A stretch of DNA of 64,000 bases from Kocuria sp. p3-SID1428 (GTDB taxonomy: Bacteria; Actinomycetota; Actinomycetes; Actinomycetales; Micrococcaceae): the NCBI RefSeq assembly GCF_025149945.1, contig NZ_JALXVH010000001.1, positions 1 to 64,000 of the forward strand, in the 5' to 3' direction. Both the position numbers and the translations under genes were made by a program. A model generated the notes under the pieces. That model made no database searches and was not told where the DNA came from. It saw nothing but the letters and a program-made list of their open reading frames with translations. Below, in pieces: positions 1 to 11,195 of the stretch (its first letter is position 1; every line of letters starts with the position of its first letter).

Positions 1-4
1 CGGC

Positions 5-19
5 GGGGGGGGGGGGGGG
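5..19. repeat. 15-base poly-G homopolymer run
   Basis: An uninterrupted run of 15 G lies 29 bases beyond the pyrD stop codon, at the very edge of the window. Such a run could be a slippage-prone tract or a sequencing/assembly artefact. It is outside any gene I can identify here. Confidence 0.9.
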
Positions 20-47
20 CCTTCGGCGCCTTCCGGGCAGGCGGTGC

Positions 48-1151
48 TCAGCCGCGGTGCGCGCGGCGACCGGTGCGGCGGCTCGCCCGGCGCAGACCGC
101 GCACGATCCGGGCTGCGTAGAACGGCCCCTCGTACAGGAAGGCCGTGTAGCCCTGGACCAGATCGGCACCGGCGTCCAATCGGCGCCGAGCGTCCTCGGC
201 GGAGGCGACTCCCCCTGCGGCGATGATCGTGAGCCGGTCTCCCACGTGCGCGCGCACGATGCGCAGGACCTCCTCGGCCCGCGGGGCCAGCGGCGCGCCA
301 GAGAGCCCGCCAGCGCCGATCTCGGCGACCGCACCCGGATCGGTGCGCAGCCCCAGGCCCTCACGGGCGATCGTCGTGTTCGTGGTCGCGATTCCGTCCA
401 GGCCCAGCTCCATGGCCAGATCCGCCACGGCCCGGACGTCCTCATCGGCTAGGTCCGGGGCGATCTTCACCAGCAGCGGGATGCGACGCCCCGCAGCGGC
501 CGCCGACTCCTCCTGCACGGCGGTGAGGATGGGCCGCAGCGACTCGACGGCCTGCAGCTCGCGCAGCCCCGGGGTGTTCGGGGAGGAGACGTTGACCATC
601 ATGTAGTCGGCCAGCGGGGCGAGCTGACGGGTCGAAGCGCGGTAGTCGGCCACAGCGTCCTCGAGCGCGACGGCCTTGGTCTTGCCGATGTTGACCCCGA
701 TGATCGGACGCGCCCGTCCTGACCAGTCGGCGTCTAGCTCGCGGCGGGCCTGAGCCAGGCGCGGGGCGACGGCCGCGGCACCGTCGTTGTTGAAGCCCAT
801 GCGGTTGATGACGGCTCGGTCCTCGAGAAGGCGGAACAGCCTCGGCTGCGGGTTGCCGGGCTGCGCCTGGGCCGTCACCGTGCCGATCTCCACGTGCCCG
901 AAGCCCAGATCCGCCAGGGCGGGAATGCCCAGGGCGCCCTTGTCGAAGCCTGCCGCCAGCCCGAAGCGCGACGGGAAGCGCAGACCCATGACCTCCACGG
1001 CCTGGTCGCGACCGGGCGCGCACAGCCGGCGCAGCACCGCCGAGACGCCGAGACGCCGGCACAGGCGGATGCCCAGGAAGCCGAGGTGATGGGCCCGCTC
1101 GGGGTCCATGCCGGAGAACGCGAGGCGGAAGAACATAGGGTAGAAGCGCAT
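48..1151 (-). CDS. pyrD: Dihydroorotate dehydrogenase (quinone), class 2
   Basis: Oxidises dihydroorotate to orotate, passing electrons through FMN to membrane quinone; step four of UMP synthesis. The product is about 367 residues, normal for class 2 enzymes. The N-terminus [20 protein letters not shown] is the amphipathic membrane-docking segment. [10 protein letters not shown] (about 63-72) and [10 protein letters not shown] (about 115-124) are FMN/substrate motifs, and [11 protein letters not shown] (about 187-197) holds the catalytic serine expected of class 2. I chose the ATG at 1151; an in-frame ATG at 1160 (three residues longer) is possible, and the open frame extends further upstream into non-conserved sequence. 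The other pyrimidine genes sit 40 kb away in the pyrR operon, so this one is separately transcribed. Confidence 0.95.
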   Translation of the reverse strand: MRFYPMFFRLAFSGMDPERAHHLGFLGIRLCRRLGVSAVLRRLCAPGRDQAVEVMGLRFPSRFGLAAGFDKGALGIPALADLGFGHVEIGTVTAQAQPGNPQPRLFRLLEDRAVINRMGFNNDGAAAVAPRLAQARRELDADWSGRARPIIGVNIGKTKAVALEDAVADYRASTRQLAPLADYMMVNVSSPNTPGLRELQAVESLRPILTAVQEESAAAAGRRIPLLVKIAPDLADEDVRAVADLAMELGLDGIATTNTTIAREGLGLRTDPGAVAEIGAGGLSGAPLAPRAEEVLRIVRAHVGDRLTIIAAGGVASAEDARRRLDAGADLVQGYTAFLYEGPFYAARIVRGLRRASRRTGRRAHRG

Positions 1152-1222
1152 GGCCGACATTCTCGCAGAATGCCGGTGCCCTTCCCCCGCATCGCACCCG
1201 CGCCCCAGGAGGCCCTGCCATC

Positions 1223-2323
1223 GTGCACAGCGCCCAGGAGCAGACTCCCGCCCCGGCCGACGGGCGTCCCGAGGGGCCGTGGAGCGAGGACGTCCTGGGC
1301 CCGGGCTTCCAGGCACGAGCGCTGCCCGTGTCGGGGCGCGGGGCGCACGACCGCGCCACGCTGGTGCGCCACATCCCCTGGCAGGACCCCGCCTATGAGC
1401 CGGATCTCGAGCGCCGTCGCGTGGGTTCCGAGGCGTGGCTGCGGGCTCCTGGCACGGTGATCTACGTCCACGGCTGGTCGGACTACTTCGCCAATCCCGA
1501 GCTGGCCCGCACGGTCGCCTCGGCCGGGTTCCGCTTCTACGCCGTGGACCTGCACGGCTACGGCCGCGCCCTGGACGACGACGTCCTGGCCCGTCCCGAC
1601 ATCCCCGGCTACGCCGAGTCCATGCGCGAGTACCGCGAGGACCTCCAGCAGGCCGTGCGCGCTATCGCCGAGGACGGGGCACCGGCCGAGCCGGGGCGCA
1701 TCGTGTGGATCGGGCACTCCACCGGCGGGCTGCTGCTGTCCCTGGCTGCCCTGACCGCCGAGGACCCGCCGGCGGGCCTGGCACTGGCCACGCCCTGGAT
1801 CGCCTCGCACGTCCACGACCTCACGGGCCGGGCCCTGGTCGCAGCGCTGCGCCGAGTGCCGCGGCGCTGGCACGACCGCCCGCTGCCGCTGCGGCTGACG
1901 AGCAGCTACTACCGCAGCCTCGCTGCCGAGCACGAAGGCGAATGGGAGCTGGATCCCCGCTGGCGGCCGCAGACCTCGTTCCCGCTCACGGTCGGCTTCC
2001 TGCTGGCAGCCCACCGCGGCCATCTGCGGCTGCGCGAGCTGCACCGCCGCGGCCTCCGGGTCCAGGCCCCTGTGCTGCTGCAGACCGCCCGGGCCAGCCT
2101 GTTCCTGCCGTGGTGGACGCCGCTGGCCGCCCGCCGCGACACCGTGCTGGACGTGCGACGGGTCAGGCGCAGCATCGGCGTGGTGAGCCGCACGCCGCGC
2201 GTGCACAGCTACGACGGCGGCCTGCATGACATCCACCGCTCCACGCTGCCGGTGCGCGAGCGGGCCTTCGCGGATCTGACGGCATGGCTGCAAGAGATCG
2301 CCCAGCAGCTGCCTCGCGGCTGA
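1223..2323 (+). CDS. Alpha/beta-hydrolase (serine lipase/lysophospholipase-like)
   Basis: A 366-residue cytoplasmic hydrolase of unknown substrate. [11 protein letters not shown] (about residue 79 on) is the oxyanion-hole strand; WIGHSTGG (about 162-169) is the nucleophile elbow with Ser166 as the likely nucleophile; HDIH near the C-terminus (about residue 333) supplies a candidate catalytic histidine. The GTG start at 1223 follows an AGGAGG ten bases upstream. It is divergent from pyrD (71-base gap) and convergent with uppS, so it stands alone. No signal peptide is seen. The fold is secure; monoglyceride lipase, lysophospholipase or esterase are all possible. Confidence 0.85.
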   Translation: MHSAQEQTPAPADGRPEGPWSEDVLGPGFQARALPVSGRGAHDRATLVRHIPWQDPAYEPDLERRRVGSEAWLRAPGTVIYVHGWSDYFANPELARTVASAGFRFYAVDLHGYGRALDDDVLARPDIPGYAESMREYREDLQQAVRAIAEDGAPAEPGRIVWIGHSTGGLLLSLAALTAEDPPAGLALATPWIASHVHDLTGRALVAALRRVPRRWHDRPLPLRLTSSYYRSLAAEHEGEWELDPRWRPQTSFPLTVGFLLAAHRGHLRLRELHRRGLRVQAPVLLQTARASLFLPWWTPLAARRDTVLDVRRVRRSIGVVSRTPRVHSYDGGLHDIHRSTLPVRERAFADLTAWLQEIAQQLPRG

Positions 2324-2332
2324 GAGCCTGCC

Positions 2333-3124
2333 TCAGGCCCCGCCTGCCCCGGTCACCCTGTCCACGGCACCTCCGTAGCGGCGGTCGCGGCGAGCGAACT
2401 CCTCGACCGCGGCCCACAGCGTCCGACGGTCCACGTCCGGCCACAGGACGTCCTGGAAGACGAGCTCGGCGTAGGCGGACTGCCACAGCATGAAGTTGGA
2501 GATCCGCTGCTCCCCCGACGAGCGCAGGAAGAGATCGACGTCCGGCAGGTCCGGCTCATCGAGGTAGGACTGCAGCGTCTTCTCGTCGATCCTGCGGGGG
2601 TTGAGGCGCCCGTCGGCGGCATCTCGGGCCATGGCCGCGGCGGCATCGGCGATCTCGGCGCGGCCGCCGTAGTTCACGCACATGGTCAGCGTGGCGACGT
2701 CGTGATCGCGGGTCTCCCGCTCGGCGGTCTCCAGCCGGTCGATCACCGAGCGCCACAGACGCGGACGTCGCCCCGCCCAGCGGATGCGCACGCCCCACTC
2801 GTGGAAGGTCTCGAGCTGGCGCTGCATGACCTCGGCCGTGAAGTTCATGATGAAGGCGACCTCGCCGGGCGAGCGCTTCCAGTTCTCCGTGGAGAACGCG
2901 TAGGCCGACACGTACGGGATGCCCATCTCGATGGCACCGGCCACCACGTCCACCAGGGCGCGCTCACCGGCGCGGTGGCCCTCGTTGCGCGGCAGGCCCC
3001 GCTCGTTGGCCCAGCGCCCGTTGCCGTCCATCACCACGGCCACGTGCTGCGGCACGAACTGGGCGGGGATCGGCGGAGCCACGGCACCGGAAGGGTGGGC
3101 CGGGGGCGGGGCGAAACGGCTCAC
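2333..3124 (-). CDS. uppS: Isoprenyl transferase (cis-prenyltransferase, polyprenyl diphosphate synthase)
   Basis: Extends an allylic diphosphate with isopentenyl diphosphate in cis, giving the lipid carrier for wall precursors. The 263-residue product has the family hallmarks: [13 protein letters not shown] (catalytic Asp with the diphosphate loop, about 28-40), [11 protein letters not shown] (about 98-108), and [20 protein letters not shown] with LWPDV towards the C-terminus. The GTG start at 3124 follows GAGAGGAC seven bases upstream; the frame stays open upstream inside recO but is not conserved there. It lies 20 bases after recO, the arrangement seen for the long-chain enzyme in other Actinobacteria (the Rv2361c position). 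Product chain length cannot be read from sequence. Confidence 0.93.
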   Translation of the reverse strand: MSRFAPPPAHPSGAVAPPIPAQFVPQHVAVVMDGNGRWANERGLPRNEGHRAGERALVDVVAGAIEMGIPYVSAYAFSTENWKRSPGEVAFIMNFTAEVMQRQLETFHEWGVRIRWAGRRPRLWRSVIDRLETAERETRDHDVATLTMCVNYGGRAEIADAAAAMARDAADGRLNPRRIDEKTLQSYLDEPDLPDVDLFLRSSGEQRISNFMLWQSAYAELVFQDVLWPDVDRRTLWAAVEEFARRDRRYGGAVDRVTGAGGA

Positions 3125-3144
3125 TGAGGTCCTCTCGACGGGGA

Positions 3145-3900
3145 TCAGTCGCGCTCGACGAGCGAGAGCGACTTCACGGCGTGCTCCAGATGGAACTGGA
3201 CGTAGGCGCCGATGATACCGGCGGCTCCCCGGGCGGTGCGGGCCTCGACCGCATCCACCCGGGCCCAGTCGCCGTCCAGCAGCGCCTGCAGATGGGCGAC
3301 GACGCGCACGTCCGGCGACAGGGAACCGGGCGGTCGGCAGCGATCGCAGACCATCCCGCCCAGCTGCGCACTGAACGATCGGTGCGGACCCGGATCGCCG
3401 CACTGGGCGCACACCGTGAACGACGGCGCCCAGCCGGCGGCGGACATGGCCCGCAGCAGGTAGGAGTCGAGCAGCTGATCCGGGGCGTGCAGCCCCCGGG
3501 CCAGCGCGGACAGCGCCCCGATCAGCAGGTCGTACTGCGGTCGGGTCTCCTGCCCGTCGTCGGTCGAGAGCTGCTCGGCCGCCTCCACCATGGCCGCCGC
3601 CGCGGTGAACCGGGAGTAGTCCGAGGCGATGGCCGTGGACCACGTCTTGCGGGCCACCGCCTGGGAGACGATGTCCAGGCTGCGCCCGTGCACGAGCTGC
3701 AGGTCCGACAGCGCGAAGGGCTCGAGCCGGGAGCCGAACTTGGAGCTCGTGCGCCGCACGCCCTTGGCCACGGCCCTGACCTGACCGTGGTCCCGGGTGA
3801 GCAGGACCACGATCCGGTCGGCCTCCCCCAGCGGGTAGGTCCGCAGCACGACTCCGGTGTCCCGGTAGGACGCAGAGGCGAACGACGAGCCCCGGGCCAT
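3145..3900 (-). CDS. recO: DNA repair protein RecO
   Basis: Recombination mediator that works with RecR to load RecA on SSB-coated gaps and anneals complementary strands. 251 residues. The N-terminal OB fold includes [20 protein letters not shown]; a CAQCG...CDRC pair in the second half (about 184-209) is the zinc-binding site found in many RecO proteins. The ATG at 3900 sits seven bases after the leuA stop, with GAGG just upstream, so translation is probably coupled. Middle gene of leuA-recO-uppS. Confidence 0.95.
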   Translation of the reverse strand: MARGSSFASASYRDTGVVLRTYPLGEADRIVVLLTRDHGQVRAVAKGVRRTSSKFGSRLEPFALSDLQLVHGRSLDIVSQAVARKTWSTAIASDYSRFTAAAAMVEAAEQLSTDDGQETRPQYDLLIGALSALARGLHAPDQLLDSYLLRAMSAAGWAPSFTVCAQCGDPGPHRSFSAQLGGMVCDRCRPPGSLSPDVRVVAHLQALLDGDWARVDAVEARTARGAAGIIGAYVQFHLEHAVKSLSLVERD

Positions 3901-3907
3901 CTCGGCC

Positions 3908-5867
<1,960 letters not shown>

Positions 5868-5874
5868 GCTCCCG

Positions 5875-5883
5875 ACCGTATCA
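5875..5883 (-). promoter_or_regulatory. Promoter of the leuA leader (extended -10)
   Basis: TGATACGGT on the minus strand matches the extended -10 pattern TGnTAnnnT. The spacer to the leader ATG at 5867 is seven bases, placing the predicted transcription start on the start codon. No convincing -35 is visible. Confidence 0.55.
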
Positions 5884-5916
5884 CCACGTGAGCGCCGCCC
5901 GCGCACCTCCTGGGCC

Positions 5917-7449
5917 TCACTGCTGGCAGGTGAACTGCTCCGCGGTCTGGCCGCTGTACTGCTCCGGGACCTCGGAGTCCAGCTGCATGGCCTTGCCCTC
6001 GGCGAAGTCCTCGCCGACCGTCAGCGAGACCCCGCTGAGCAGGTCCTCGCCGTAGGCGATCTGCGACTCCGGGATGCCGAGCTCGTCGGCGAGCTGCTCA
6101 GCCGCGCCCTGCCAGCCCATGGCGTAGTGCAGCTGGGTGCCCGGCAGGACCTCCTCCGACGGCTCGCCGGGCTCGCTGAGCTCGTAGCCGGCCTGGACCA
6201 GCTGGTCGACGAGCTGCTGATCGCGATCCTCCGCGCCCGAGGCATCGATCACCGTGACGGGCACGGAGTCCGGGCTGAACGCCTGGGCCGCAGCCGTGCC
6301 TGCGGAGGAGGAGGCCCCGGCGGAGGGGCTCGAGCTCGCCGAGGTCGAGGCGGAGGCACCCGACTCCCCGTCCTCGGTCAGCGACCCGTCCTGACGCAGG
6401 GTCTGGAAGAGCTGCTCGGCCGGCTGCTCATCGAGCTGCAGGCGGTTGGGATCGGCGGGATAGACCTCGGCCGGGACCGACACGAAGACCACGCGCGAGA
6501 GATCCACATCCGCCAGCTCCCGGGCCAGCCCCACGATCCGGGTCACGTTGCCGAGCTCGTCGTCCACGTGCAGGTTCTGGGTCATGACATCGGCGATGTC
6601 GTAGAGCGCAGGGAGGTTGCGCAGCGTGCCCTCGGCCTTCAGCTTGCGCGCCAGCGAGGACAGGAACTGCTGCTGGGAGCGGATGCGGGACTCGTCGCCG
6701 CCGTCGCCGAACGCCGCTCGGGAGCGCAGGAAGGCCAGGGCCTGCTCGCCCTCGACCGTGGAGGTGCCCGCCGGCAGCTCGAGCCCGGACTTGGGATCAT
6801 CGACCTCGTGGGTGACGCAGACCTCCACGCCGCCCACGCTGCGCGAGAGCTCGGTCACGGCATCGAAGTCGGCGAGCATGAAGTGATCGATGCTCAGCCC
6901 CGTGAGCTGGTTGATCGCGGCCACGGTGCAGCCGGGCCCGCCGTTCTCACCGGCCGAGTTGAGCATGGCGGCCTCCTGTTCGAGGAAGACCTCGCCCGTC
7001 TGCGGGTCCGTGCACTCGGGCAGCTCCACGATCAGGTCGCGGGGGAAGGACACGACCGTGACGTCCTCGCGGTCCTCGGAGATGTGGGCCAGCATCATGA
7101 CGTCGGTCTTGCCGCCGCCGTTGCCCTCCTCGACCTCGCCGTAGCGGGAATTGCCCTCGCCCTCGCGGGTGTCCGAGCCCATGATGAGGATGTCGGTGGC
7201 CCCGGTCTGCGCGACGGTCTCCGACCCCTCCGAGCCCAGGTTCAGCGGACTGGTCACGAGGTTCTGCTGTAGACGGAAGATGCTCAGCCCGCCGATGCCC
7301 ACCGCGACAGCCATCACCATGACCGCGATGATCAGTCCCCAGCGAGGCCCCTGCGGAGGCGCGGACGAGGCGCGCCAGTGCCGGCCGAGCTGCTCGGACC
7401 CGGCGCTGGGCCGGCTGCCCTGGGCTGGGTCGCGGGGGTGTGTGCTCAC
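5917..7449 (-). CDS. LytR-CpsA-Psr (LCP) family cell-wall glycopolymer ligase
   Basis: LCP enzymes move lipid-linked anionic glycopolymers onto peptidoglycan outside the membrane. The 510-residue product has a cytoplasmic N-terminus, one membrane segment (about 38-58, LIIAVMVMAVAVGIGGL), then the LCP domain: ILIMGSDTREGEG (about 103 on), FPRDLIVELP, and an arginine-rich AFLRSRAAFGDGGDESRI stretch that contacts pyrophosphate. A Ser/Ala-rich acidic linker leads to a C-terminal LytR_C-type domain. The GTG start at 7449 has GGAG nine bases upstream. The extracellular part is very acidic. It follows era by 38 bases and is the last gene before the leuA promoter. The glycopolymer substrate is unknown. 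Confidence 0.93.
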   Translation of the reverse strand: MSTHPRDPAQGSRPSAGSEQLGRHWRASSAPPQGPRWGLIIAVMVMAVAVGIGGLSIFRLQQNLVTSPLNLGSEGSETVAQTGATDILIMGSDTREGEGNSRYGEVEEGNGGGKTDVMMLAHISEDREDVTVVSFPRDLIVELPECTDPQTGEVFLEQEAAMLNSAGENGGPGCTVAAINQLTGLSIDHFMLADFDAVTELSRSVGGVEVCVTHEVDDPKSGLELPAGTSTVEGEQALAFLRSRAAFGDGGDESRIRSQQQFLSSLARKLKAEGTLRNLPALYDIADVMTQNLHVDDELGNVTRIVGLARELADVDLSRVVFVSVPAEVYPADPNRLQLDEQPAEQLFQTLRQDGSLTEDGESGASASTSASSSPSAGASSSAGTAAAQAFSPDSVPVTVIDASGAEDRDQQLVDQLVQAGYELSEPGEPSEEVLPGTQLHYAMGWQGAAEQLADELGIPESQIAYGEDLLSGVSLTVGEDFAEGKAMQLDSEVPEQYSGQTAEQFTCQQ

Positions 7450-7487
7450 GTACGGGTGCTCCGGTCGATCTGGGATCTGCTCGAGGC

Positions 7488-8540
7488 TCAGAAGCCGAGC
7501 CGCGACATCTGCTTGGGGTCGCGCTGCCACTCCTTGGCCACCTTCACATGCAGATTCAGGTAGACCCGGGTGCCCAGAAGCCGCTCGATCGAGGCGCGGG
7601 ATGCCGCGCCGATCTCCCGCAGCCGTGCCCCGCCCTTGCCGATCACGATGGCCTTCTGCGACGGGCGCTCCACGTACAGCGAGACGTGCACATCCAGCAT
7701 GGGATCATCTGCGGGCCGGTCCTCGCGCGGGATCATGTCCTCGCACACCGCGGCCAGGGAGTGGGGCAGCTCATCGCGCACGCCCTCCAGGGCGGCCTCG
7801 CGCACGAGCTCGGCGACCAGCGTCATCTCGGGCTCGTCGGTGAGATCGCCGTCCGGGTAGAGGGGCGGGGAGATCGGCATGCGCGAGATCAGCAGCTCGG
7901 CCAGCTCCTCGAGCTGGAAGCTGTCCACCGCGGAGACCGGGATGACCTCGGCGAATCCGATGTCCTGGGGCACCGGGGCCGGCGTGTAGTCGCGGCCGCG
8001 CTTGCGGGCGCGGATGCCCTGCCTGCGCTGGAACTCGACGTGCTCCGCGGTGAGCACCTCTCGGCCCATGGCCTCGACCGCCATGAGCTGCTCGGCCAGC
8101 TCACCTCGATCGACCTTGTCCGCCTTGGTGATCACCGCGACGATCGGCTTGCGTCCGGCGGCGGCCAGCTGCTCGGCGATGAAGCGATCGCCGGGGCCGA
8201 TCTTCTCGTCCGCGGGGATGCACAGGCCCAGGACGTCGACCTCGCTGAGGGTCTCGCTCACGAGCTCGTTGAGCCGTTCCCCCAGCAGCGTGCGCGGGCG
8301 GTGCACCCCGGGAGTGTCCACGAGCACGAGCTGGCCGCTGTCCCGGTGCACGATCCCGCGGATGGTGTGACGCGTGGTCTGCGGGCGGTTGGAGGTGATC
8401 GCGATCTTCTCGCCGACCAGAGCATTGGTCAGCGTGGACTTGCCCGCGTTGGGCCTGCCCACGAACACGGCGAAGCCCGCACGGGTCTGTGCGGGGTCGT
8501 CCCACTGCGCGGGTCCGCCGGTCTGGTTGCTCTCGCTCAT
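7488..8540 (-). CDS. era: GTPase Era
   Basis: Small-ribosomal-subunit assembly GTPase that binds the 3' end of 16S rRNA. 350 residues. The G1 loop GRPNAGKST is at about 28-36, followed by DTPGVHRP (G3) and TKAD (G4). The C-terminal KH domain carries IVIGKGGARLREIG. The ATG at 8540 is preferred over the adjacent TTG at 8543; upstream GAGAG is a weak ribosome site. Adjacent to ybeY, its usual partner in 16S maturation. Confidence 0.96.
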   Translation of the reverse strand: MSESNQTGGPAQWDDPAQTRAGFAVFVGRPNAGKSTLTNALVGEKIAITSNRPQTTRHTIRGIVHRDSGQLVLVDTPGVHRPRTLLGERLNELVSETLSEVDVLGLCIPADEKIGPGDRFIAEQLAAAGRKPIVAVITKADKVDRGELAEQLMAVEAMGREVLTAEHVEFQRRQGIRARKRGRDYTPAPVPQDIGFAEVIPVSAVDSFQLEELAELLISRMPISPPLYPDGDLTDEPEMTLVAELVREAALEGVRDELPHSLAAVCEDMIPREDRPADDPMLDVHVSLYVERPSQKAIVIGKGGARLREIGAASRASIERLLGTRVYLNLHVKVAKEWQRDPKQMSRLGF

Positions 8541-8620
8541 CAAGGTGCTGCTCTCGTGGGTCGTGGGCCAGCGGGATCCCGCGGCCGGGCATGCGGCGGT
8601 AGTGCGCGCCGACTGGTGGT

Positions 8621-9127
8621 TCAGCGGACGGTCTCGGCGGGGGCCTGGCGCCCCAGGAAGCCGCTGAGCAGCTCGCGCTGCAGGGCGAACATCCTCCGGC
8701 GCTCGTCGTCCTCGGCGTGATCGTGGCCGAGCAGGTGCAGGATGCCGTGGACCGTCAGCAGGGCGAACTCGTCCTGCGTGCTGTGCCCGGCCTCAGCGGC
8801 CTGCCGCGCGGCCACCGGCGGGCACAGGACGATGTCCCCGAGCACGCCCTCGGCGGGCTCCTGGGCCGTGCCGGCGCGCAGCTCGTCCATGGGGAAGGAC
8901 AGGACGTCGGTGGGTCCGGGCAGATCCATCCACTGCACGTGCAGATCGGCCATCTCGTCCTCGTCGACCACGGCGATCGACAGCTCGACCGTCTCGGCCA
9001 GGTGCAGCTCGCGGAAGCAGTGCTCGACCAGCTCCTGCTGCCGCGCCGGGACGTAGGCCTCCCAGCTGGCACGATCGGCGGCCGAGGCGTCCTGGGGCAC
9101 CGGGCGGATGTCGAACTCGACGCTCAT
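8621..9127 (-). CDS. ybeY: Endoribonuclease YbeY (rRNA maturation factor)
   Basis: Metal-dependent endoribonuclease for 16S rRNA 3'-end maturation and ribosome quality control. 168 residues. The zinc site [11 protein letters not shown] (about 126-136) is intact, and [10 protein letters not shown] upstream is the other family block. Its ATG overlaps the phoH stop by four bases (ATGA), so the two are translationally coupled. Confidence 0.96.
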   Translation of the reverse strand: MSVEFDIRPVPQDASAADRASWEAYVPARQQELVEHCFRELHLAETVELSIAVVDEDEMADLHVQWMDLPGPTDVLSFPMDELRAGTAQEPAEGVLGDIVLCPPVAARQAAEAGHSTQDEFALLTVHGILHLLGHDHAEDDERRRMFALQRELLSGFLGRQAPAETVR

Positions 9128-10266
9128 GCGTCCTCCCCCTGAGGCTCAGCGCCGTCCGCCGACTCCCGCTGGGCCGCGGCCTCCCGACGCGCGTCCTTGC
9201 GCTCACGGCGCTCCTGGCGCCTGCGATTGGTGGCGCCGAAGACCTCGTAGGCATCGACGATCCGGCCCACCAGCTCGTGGCGCACGACGTCGTCGCTGGT
9301 CAGCTCCGGGAAGGCGATGTCCTCCACTCCGTGGAGGATGTGCTCCACCTGGCGAAGCCCCGAGGACGTGCCTCCCGGCAGATCCACCTGCGTGATGTCG
9401 CCGGTGACCACGACCTTGGAGCCGAAGCCCAGCCGCGTGAGGAACATCTTCATCTGCTCGGGCGTGGTGTTCTGCGCCTCGTCCAGGATGATGAAGGAAT
9501 CGTTGAGCGTGCGCCCGCGCATGTAGGCCAGCGGGGCGACCTCGATGGTCCCGGCCTCCATGAACTTGGGGATCGAGTCCGGGTCCAGCATCTCGTGGAG
9601 GGCGTCGAAGAGCGGACGCAGGTAGGGGTCGATCTTCTCGTTGAGGGACCCGGGCAGGAAGCCCAGTCGCTCGCCGGCCTCCACCGCGGGACGCGTGAGG
9701 ATCAGCCGCGAGACCTCCTTGCGCTGCAGCGCCTGCACCGCCTTGGCCATGGCCAGGTAGGTCTTGCCCGTGCCTGCCGGGCCGATGCCGAAGGTCACGG
9801 TGTGGTCGTCGATCGCGTCCACGTACAGCTTCTGGTTGACCGTCTTGGGGCGGATGGTGCGCCCGCGCGAGCTGAGGATGTCCTGGTTCAGCGCGCTCGA
9901 CGGCCGCGCAGCCGCGTCCCGACCGAGGATGCCCAGCAGCTGGGCGATCACCTGCGGGGTCACGAGGGTCCCCTGGGCGGCCAGGGCGCGGATCTCCTCC
10001 AGGAGCGCGACGACGACGTCGGCGTCCTCCGAGCGGCCCTCCACCGAGACGGTGAGATCGTGGGCGCGCAGATGGGTGCCGGGCCGTGCCAGCTCGATCT
10101 GGGTGAGCGCGGAGTCCGCCTGGCCGATGCTGCGCACCATGGTCTCGCGGTCGTGGAACACGACGGTGCGCCGCACGCGCTCGTGCCCAGGCGCGGTGAC
10201 CTGCGCGGAATCTCCGGCGGGCCGCTGCGGGTCCGCTCCGGTGTCCGAGAGGGTGCTGTGATCCAT
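9124..10266 (-). CDS. phoH: PhoH-like ATPase
   Basis: Cytoplasmic P-loop ATPase of the PhoH/YbeZ family, which is paired with YbeY in many bacteria and thought to act in RNA or ribosome metabolism. 380 residues. The Walker A is [11 protein letters not shown] (about 160 on) and the Walker [30 protein letters not shown] lies between. I chose the ATG at 10266 (MDHSTLSD), with AGGG about nine bases upstream; the open frame continues some 97 codons upstream without conservation. The C-terminus is a charged Arg/Glu-rich tail. Confidence 0.94.
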   Translation of the reverse strand: MDHSTLSDTGADPQRPAGDSAQVTAPGHERVRRTVVFHDRETMVRSIGQADSALTQIELARPGTHLRAHDLTVSVEGRSEDADVVVALLEEIRALAAQGTLVTPQVIAQLLGILGRDAAARPSSALNQDILSSRGRTIRPKTVNQKLYVDAIDDHTVTFGIGPAGTGKTYLAMAKAVQALQRKEVSRLILTRPAVEAGERLGFLPGSLNEKIDPYLRPLFDALHEMLDPDSIPKFMEAGTIEVAPLAYMRGRTLNDSFIILDEAQNTTPEQMKMFLTRLGFGSKVVVTGDITQVDLPGGTSSGLRQVEHILHGVEDIAFPELTSDDVVRHELVGRIVDAYEVFGATNRRRQERRERKDARREAAAQRESADGAEPQGEDA

Positions 10267-10420
10267 GGTGAGGGCCCTGTGGGCCTCTGCCGCCTTCCGT
10301 TGCGCCGTGGTCTTCGCCGCACGAGGGCAGCACGCTGGTGCGCGCCGCGGTGCGGGTCGAGGACTCATGCTATCGCGCCGGTGCGACGCCCCAGGGGCAG
10401 CTCTCAGCGCCCACGGCTGC

Positions 10421-11185
10421 TCACCAGCGACCGAGCGCCGAGGAAAGCACCGCCACGGCGGCCGCGCCGGCGCTCGAGGAGCGCAGGACCTCGGGGCCCA
10501 GAAGCATGGGCTGCGCACCTGCCGCCGCGAAGCGCTCGAGCTCGGCATCCGAGACACCGCCCTCCGGACCCACGATCAGGCCGATGCCCTCGCAGGAGCC
10601 GTCGGCCGCGATCTCGGGCAGCAGCTGGCTCAGGGGCTGCGAGGCGCTCTCGTGCAGCACCAGCCAGCGGGTGCCCGGACTCTGCTCGATGAGCCGGGTC
10701 AGCGCGGCGCTGGTGACCGGCCCGCGCAGCTGCGGCCAGCGGGCCCGTCGGGACTGCTTGGCCGCCGAGGTCAGGGTGGAGTCCCACTTGGCCAGCTGCT
10801 TGGCCTGGCGCTCGGGACGCAGTCGGGCGATCGAGCGCTCCGCCTGCCACGGGATGACGGCGTCGATGCCGAGCTCGGTGCAGGTCTCGACGGCCTGCAG
10901 ATCCCGGTCGCCCTTGGCCAGCGCCTGCACCAGCAGCAGCTCGGGGGTCCGCGCGGGCTCCTGCAGGCTGTGCTCGACGCGCAGCTCGATGCGATCACCG
11001 GTAGCGCTCACCACGCTGCCGGTGACGCGCAGCCCCTGGCCGTCGACGAGCTCGAGCTGCTCGCCGGGGCTCAGGCGCCGCACGGTGGCGGCGTGGCGGG
11101 CCTCCGGTCCGCTCAGCACGATCTGCTCCCCCATGCCGGCGCTGAGCAGCTCGGACTCGGCGCGGAAGACGGGCAGCGTGGTCAT
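10421..11185 (-). CDS. rsmE: 16S rRNA m3U1498 methyltransferase
   Basis: Methylates N3 of U1498 in 16S rRNA using SAM. 254 residues: an N-terminal PUA-like domain and a C-terminal SPOUT knot with GLIVGPEGGVSDAEL (about 200-215) and MLLGPEVLRSSSAG, the trefoil-knot SAM-binding motifs. It begins ten bases after dnaJ, the usual actinobacterial position in the hrcA-dnaJ operon. Confidence 0.95.
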   Translation of the reverse strand: MTTLPVFRAESELLSAGMGEQIVLSGPEARHAATVRRLSPGEQLELVDGQGLRVTGSVVSATGDRIELRVEHSLQEPARTPELLLVQALAKGDRDLQAVETCTELGIDAVIPWQAERSIARLRPERQAKQLAKWDSTLTSAAKQSRRARWPQLRGPVTSAALTRLIEQSPGTRWLVLHESASQPLSQLLPEIAADGSCEGIGLIVGPEGGVSDAELERFAAAGAQPMLLGPEVLRSSSAGAAAVAVLSSALGRW

Positions 11186-11195
11186 GGCCTGCGCC

